Assembly: GCA_022616275.1 (NCBI GenBank)
Contig: JAKEFB010000062.1
Span: 1-42,310 of the forward strand
Direction: 5' to 3'
Length of the DNA stretch: 42,310 nt
Origin: Chloroflexota bacterium
GTDB taxonomy: Bacteria > Chloroflexota > Anaerolineae > Promineifilales > Promineifilaceae
Below, piece by piece: positions 39,749 to 42,310 of the stretch (positions within the stretch are counted from its first letter, which is position 1; each line of letters starts with the position of its first letter). The position numbers were made by a program, and so were the translations under genes. The notes under the pieces were generated by a model that was not told where the DNA came from, did not search any database, and saw only the letters and a list, made by a program, of their open reading frames with translations.

Positions 39749-41593
39749 ATGTTTGGTAGAAGACGACGTGCCCCCCGGCACGATTCCAATACCTCTGACA
39801 TCGCTTTACCTGCCTTTACGGCCGTGAGCTGGCAGCGGTTGTTCAGCTACCTCTTGCCCTACAAAGGCTGGATGGCGCTGGCGATGGTCACGCTGGCCCT
39901 GGGGAATGCCATCAATCTGGCTTTTCCGCTGGTGATTGTGCGGCTACTCGACTCGGTGCTTCAGCAGCACGAGGCCACTCAGCTATCGAAGCTGGCGCTA
40001 GGGCTCGTCGGACTGTTCTTTCTGGGCGCGATCTTCAATCTGTTCCAGAGCTACAGCCTGAATTACGTCGGCGAGCGCATCGTCATTGATCTGCGCACGA
40101 CGCTCTATCGCCATTTGCACAACCTCTCGCTGGATTTCTTCGCCAACCGCCGCGTTGGCGAACTCGTCTCCCGTCTTTCCAGCGATGTGACCCAGGTGCG
40201 CTCAGTGCTGACCAATAACATCAGCCAATTCCTTGGCAGCACCATCTCGCTGGTCGGCTCGGTGGTCATTGTCTTCTTGCTGAACCCGCGCCTGGTCGTC
40301 TTTGTCCTGCTGCTCGCGCTGGTCGTGGTCGGCGTAGCCTCGCTCTTTGGGCGCATCTTTACCAGGTGGAGCACCCGCGTTCAGGATGAACTGGCCAGCG
40401 CCACCGTCGCCGTCGAAGAGGGTTTACAGGGGGTGCGCATCGTCAAGAGCTTCACTCGCGAAGCGTACGAAATCAACCGCTACCATTTGGCGATGCAGGC
40501 GATGTTGAACTCATCGTTGCGGCTGGCCTTCTTCCGATCAGGGTTTGGGGCACTGATGGCCTTCCTCGGTTTCAGTTCGATCGCGGCCATCCTGTGGTTC
40601 AGCGGCCGCGAGGTGCTGGCCGGGCGGCTGGAATTTTCCACGATTAGCGGTTTCCTGATCTACGCCATCACCATCGCGGCCAATATTGGGCTGCTGGCTG
40701 GGCTATACGGTCAACTGCGGGAAGCGCTGGGCGCGGTGCAGCGCGTCTTTGAGATCATGGATACCGTGCCCACCATTGCCGATGCACCCGGCGCGCCGCC
40801 ACTGCCGGCCGTCAAGGGAGCGATCCAGCTGGACCACGTGGCCTTCGAGTATGAGGCAGGTATCGGCGTCCTGGAAGACGTCTCGCTCGACATCCAGCCC
40901 GGCGAGATTATCGCGTTGGTAGGTCCGAGCGGGGCAGGCAAAAGTACGCTGTTCAACCTCATCCCCCGCTTTTACGATCCCACACAGGGGACCGTGAGCA
41001 TTGATGGGCAGGATCTGCGTGCCGTCACGCAGCAGAGTCTGCGGGCTCAGATTGGCCTTGTGCCGCAGGAAACCATCTTGTTCGGCGGCACCATTCGTGA
41101 GAACATTGCCTACGGCCGGCTGGACGCCACCAAGACAGAACTCATTGACGCGGCGAAAGCGGCTAACGCCCATGAGTTTATTCTGGCCACACCGCAGGGC
41201 TACGACACCCTGGTCGGGGAGCGTGGGATCAAACTGAGCGGCGGGCAGCGCCAGCGAATCGCCATTGCCCGGGCCATCCTGAAAGACCCGCGCATTCTGT
41301 TATTAGATGAGGCGACCAGCTCGCTCGACAGCGAGTCGGAAGAATTGGTGCAGGACGCGCTCAACCGCCTGATGCAAGGCCGGACCTCGGTAATCATCGC
41401 CCACCGCCTGAGCACCACCAAGATTGCCCACCGCATCGTCGTGCTGGATCACGGCCGGCTCGTCGAGCAGGGCAGCCACGATGAGCTGATGGCGCTGGAT
41501 GGCCTTTATGCTCACTTGTACACCATGCAGTTCCGCGACAATAACAGCCGGGTCGCGGATGGGAAGGTACAGGCGCAGCTTTTATCGGCCTAG
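39749..41593 (+). CDS. ABC exporter half-transporter (MsbA/LmrA-type)
   Basis: The 614-residue protein fuses a six-helix exporter domain (first helix near residue 45, ALAMVTLALGNAINLAFP; QSYSLNYVGERIVIDLRTTL) and a nucleotide-binding domain with Walker A LVGPSGAGKSTLFN, Q-loop GLVPQETILFGG, signature KLSGGQRQRIAIARAILKDP, Walker B ILLLDEATSSLD and H-loop IIAHRLSTT. It works as a dimer, exporting lipids, peptides or drugs. It is separate from the upstream operon because of the hairpin. Confidence 0.93.
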   Translation: MFGRRRRAPRHDSNTSDIALPAFTAVSWQRLFSYLLPYKGWMALAMVTLALGNAINLAFPLVIVRLLDSVLQQHEATQLSKLALGLVGLFFLGAIFNLFQSYSLNYVGERIVIDLRTTLYRHLHNLSLDFFANRRVGELVSRLSSDVTQVRSVLTNNISQFLGSTISLVGSVVIVFLLNPRLVVFVLLLALVVVGVASLFGRIFTRWSTRVQDELASATVAVEEGLQGVRIVKSFTREAYEINRYHLAMQAMLNSSLRLAFFRSGFGALMAFLGFSSIAAILWFSGREVLAGRLEFSTISGFLIYAITIAANIGLLAGLYGQLREALGAVQRVFEIMDTVPTIADAPGAPPLPAVKGAIQLDHVAFEYEAGIGVLEDVSLDIQPGEIIALVGPSGAGKSTLFNLIPRFYDPTQGTVSIDGQDLRAVTQQSLRAQIGLVPQETILFGGTIRENIAYGRLDATKTELIDAAKAANAHEFILATPQGYDTLVGERGIKLSGGQRQRIAIARAILKDPRILLLDEATSSLDSESEELVQDALNRLMQGRTSVIIAHRLSTTKIAHRIVVLDHGRLVEQGSHDELMALDGLYAHLYTMQFRDNNSRVADGKVQAQLLSA

Positions 41594-41639
41594 CATAATG
41601 CGCCGGGATGCGACCAATAATGGGATTGGCGCCGGCACA

Positions 41640-42098
41640 CTACCTTTCTACGGATAGATTACGGCGATCCGGCAGATCTAGTGCTGCTGCGCCGATGACC
41701 AGCGGGACGACCGGCCGGTTAAAGAGCACGGTAATGGCGCTATCCAGCGCTACTTCCTGGCCTTCGGGGATAATCTGGCTGACGGTCAGGTAGCCAACGG
41801 TCTGCACCTCTAACTCTACAGCCGTAGCCAGGGGTAGATTACTCTGGCCAATGGCCGTGTCAGCGATTCGCACCTGGTAGCTGCGCTGCTGTTCCAGGCC
41901 AGTGGCCGAAGTAAAGACGACGGTGTCCGGTTGGGGCCAGGTGAACACGCCAGATACGACCGCCGCCTCATCCTCCATCGGGTTGACGTGAAAGGCTGCC
42001 TCCACCGATTTGACGTCCATCAGCTGGTCAAAGCGAATGGGATTCCCTTGTTCCAGGTCTGACTCCATTAGCTCATTATCCTTCTCACCTATAGAAAA
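41640..42098 (-). pseudogene. fragment of an alpha-2-macroglobulin-type protein (bacterial Ig-like N-region)
   Basis: The frame from about 42098 to the TAG at 41640 encodes IRFDQLMDVKSVEAAFHVNP, SGVFTWPQPDTVVF, SYQVRIADTAIGQSNLPL and SAITVLFNRPVVPL, like the Ig-like or SbsA-type domain at the start of bacterial alpha-2-macroglobulins, proteins of well over 1,000 residues. It ends after about 150 residues in IGAAALDLPDRRNLSVER, so the rest is missing. Its upstream end meets the IS605-type hairpin at 42099. A pseudogene interrupted on both sides is the simplest reading. Confidence 0.65.
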
Positions 42099-42143
42099 GG
42101 GCGCAGAGGACTCCCCCTTTTCAAGGGGGAGGTGAATGCGCCC
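42099..42143. repeat. two-tier hairpin, probable left end of an IS200/IS605-type element
   Basis: GGGCGCA (42099-42105) pairs with TGCGCCC (42137-42143). After a symmetric five-base internal loop, CTCCCCCTT (42111-42119) pairs with AAGGGGGAG (42123-42131) around a TTC loop. A subterminal hairpin just upstream of tnpB is the family's left-end feature. Confidence 0.6.
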
Positions 42144-42194
42144 AAGTGCTATCCAAAGCTCGCCAGGCATAGAAACCAGGGATATAATTAGAAC

Positions 42195-42310
42195 ATGCGT
42201 GTTACTTACAGGTACAGGCTTTTTCCTACCAAGAGCCAACGCACGGCGCTTAATCGCCAACTGGCTTGTTGTCGTTGGGTCTACAATAAGGGGCTGGAGA
42301 TTCGTCGGGA
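42195..42310 (+). CDS. tnpB: TnpB (IS200/IS605 family), N-terminal part; continues outside window
   Basis: ATG 42195 begins MRVTYRYRLFPTKSQRTALN, then LACCRWVYNKGLEIRR, the N-terminal helix-turn-helix of TnpB/OrfB, the RNA-guided nuclease of this family. No TnpA is on the visible side. A perfect TATAAT (42183-42188) ends seven bases before the ATG, so the mRNA could be leaderless. The reRNA-coding right end is outside the window. Confidence 0.85.
   Translation, partial: MRVTYRYRLFPTKSQRTALNRQLACCRWVYNKGLEIRR

Noticed and set aside
1-42310. CRISPR array
   Set aside because: No regularly spaced 25-40 base repeats with unique spacers were seen, and no cas genes are present.

Overview
The window comes from a moderately GC-rich bacterium, most likely a member of the Chloroflexota (Anaerolineae/Ardenticatenales-like). 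That placement is an inference. It rests on the gene mix (archaemetzincin, alpha-2-macroglobulin remnant, coxMLSG-type molybdenum hydroxylase, liv transporter, ISAzo13 element), on the very frequent CGGCCG/GGCCGG hexamers, and on short AGTGAGCAGTAAGCAG-type and GGGAACAGGGGACAG-type intergenic repeats. No rRNA, tRNA or CRISPR array was seen.

Region 1 (1-2.5 kb, + strand) looks like the end of an integrated or plasmid-like element: the 3' part of an FtsK/SpoIIIE-type DNA translocase, a doubtful small ORF, a 449-residue protein of unknown function with replication-protein-like features, and a 45-residue ORF.

Region 2 (2.6-24.1 kb, - strand) is one long, tightly packed catabolic gene train with several 4-base start/stop overlaps. 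In transcription order it holds a FadR/GntR-type regulator, a 3-hydroxyisobutyrate-dehydrogenase-like enzyme, 2-oxoacid dehydrogenase E1alpha and E1beta, an M24-fold enzyme, E2, an aldehyde dehydrogenase, a complete branched-chain-amino-acid-type (Liv) ABC importer, a DMT permease, a nitroreductase, an ACMSD-like amidohydrolase, a PYROXD2-like FAD oxidoreductase, an alpha/beta hydrolase, a second M24-fold protein, a Gfo/Idh/MocA oxidoreductase and an OsmC-family protein. The OsmC gene has an in-frame TGA exactly where the family has its reactive cysteine, followed by a SECIS-like hairpin, so it is probably a selenoprotein. A 147-bp MITE with 8-bp target duplications lies between the E1beta and M24 genes.

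Region 3 (24.1-28.2 kb, + strand) is a divergent operon for a molybdenum hydroxylase (FAD, Mo and 2Fe-2S subunits plus a CoxG-like protein). It shares an intergenic region with the regulator, with overlapping promoters on the two strands. Together regions 2 and 3 look like one regulated pathway for import and oxidation of an unidentified, possibly heterocyclic or N-containing, substrate.

Region 4 (28.2-36.5 kb) is accessory. It holds an ISAzo13-family IS whose transposase needs a -1 frameshift, a four-gene minus-strand set (metallophosphoesterase, archaemetzincin, two small proteins), a ParA/RHH partition-like module with iteron-like repeats and three antirepressor-domain genes or fragments, a lincosamide-nucleotidyltransferase-like gene and small hypotheticals.

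Region 5 (36.5-42.3 kb) has a three-gene operon for a split transketolase plus a RuBisCO-like protein, closed by a strong hairpin. It is followed by an ABC exporter, a broken alpha-2-macroglobulin-type gene and the left end of a TnpB-bearing IS200/IS605-type element that runs off the window.

Four genes (24215, 34871, 36054, 42195) have a -10 box placed so that transcription would start at or within two bases of the start codon, suggesting leaderless mRNAs.
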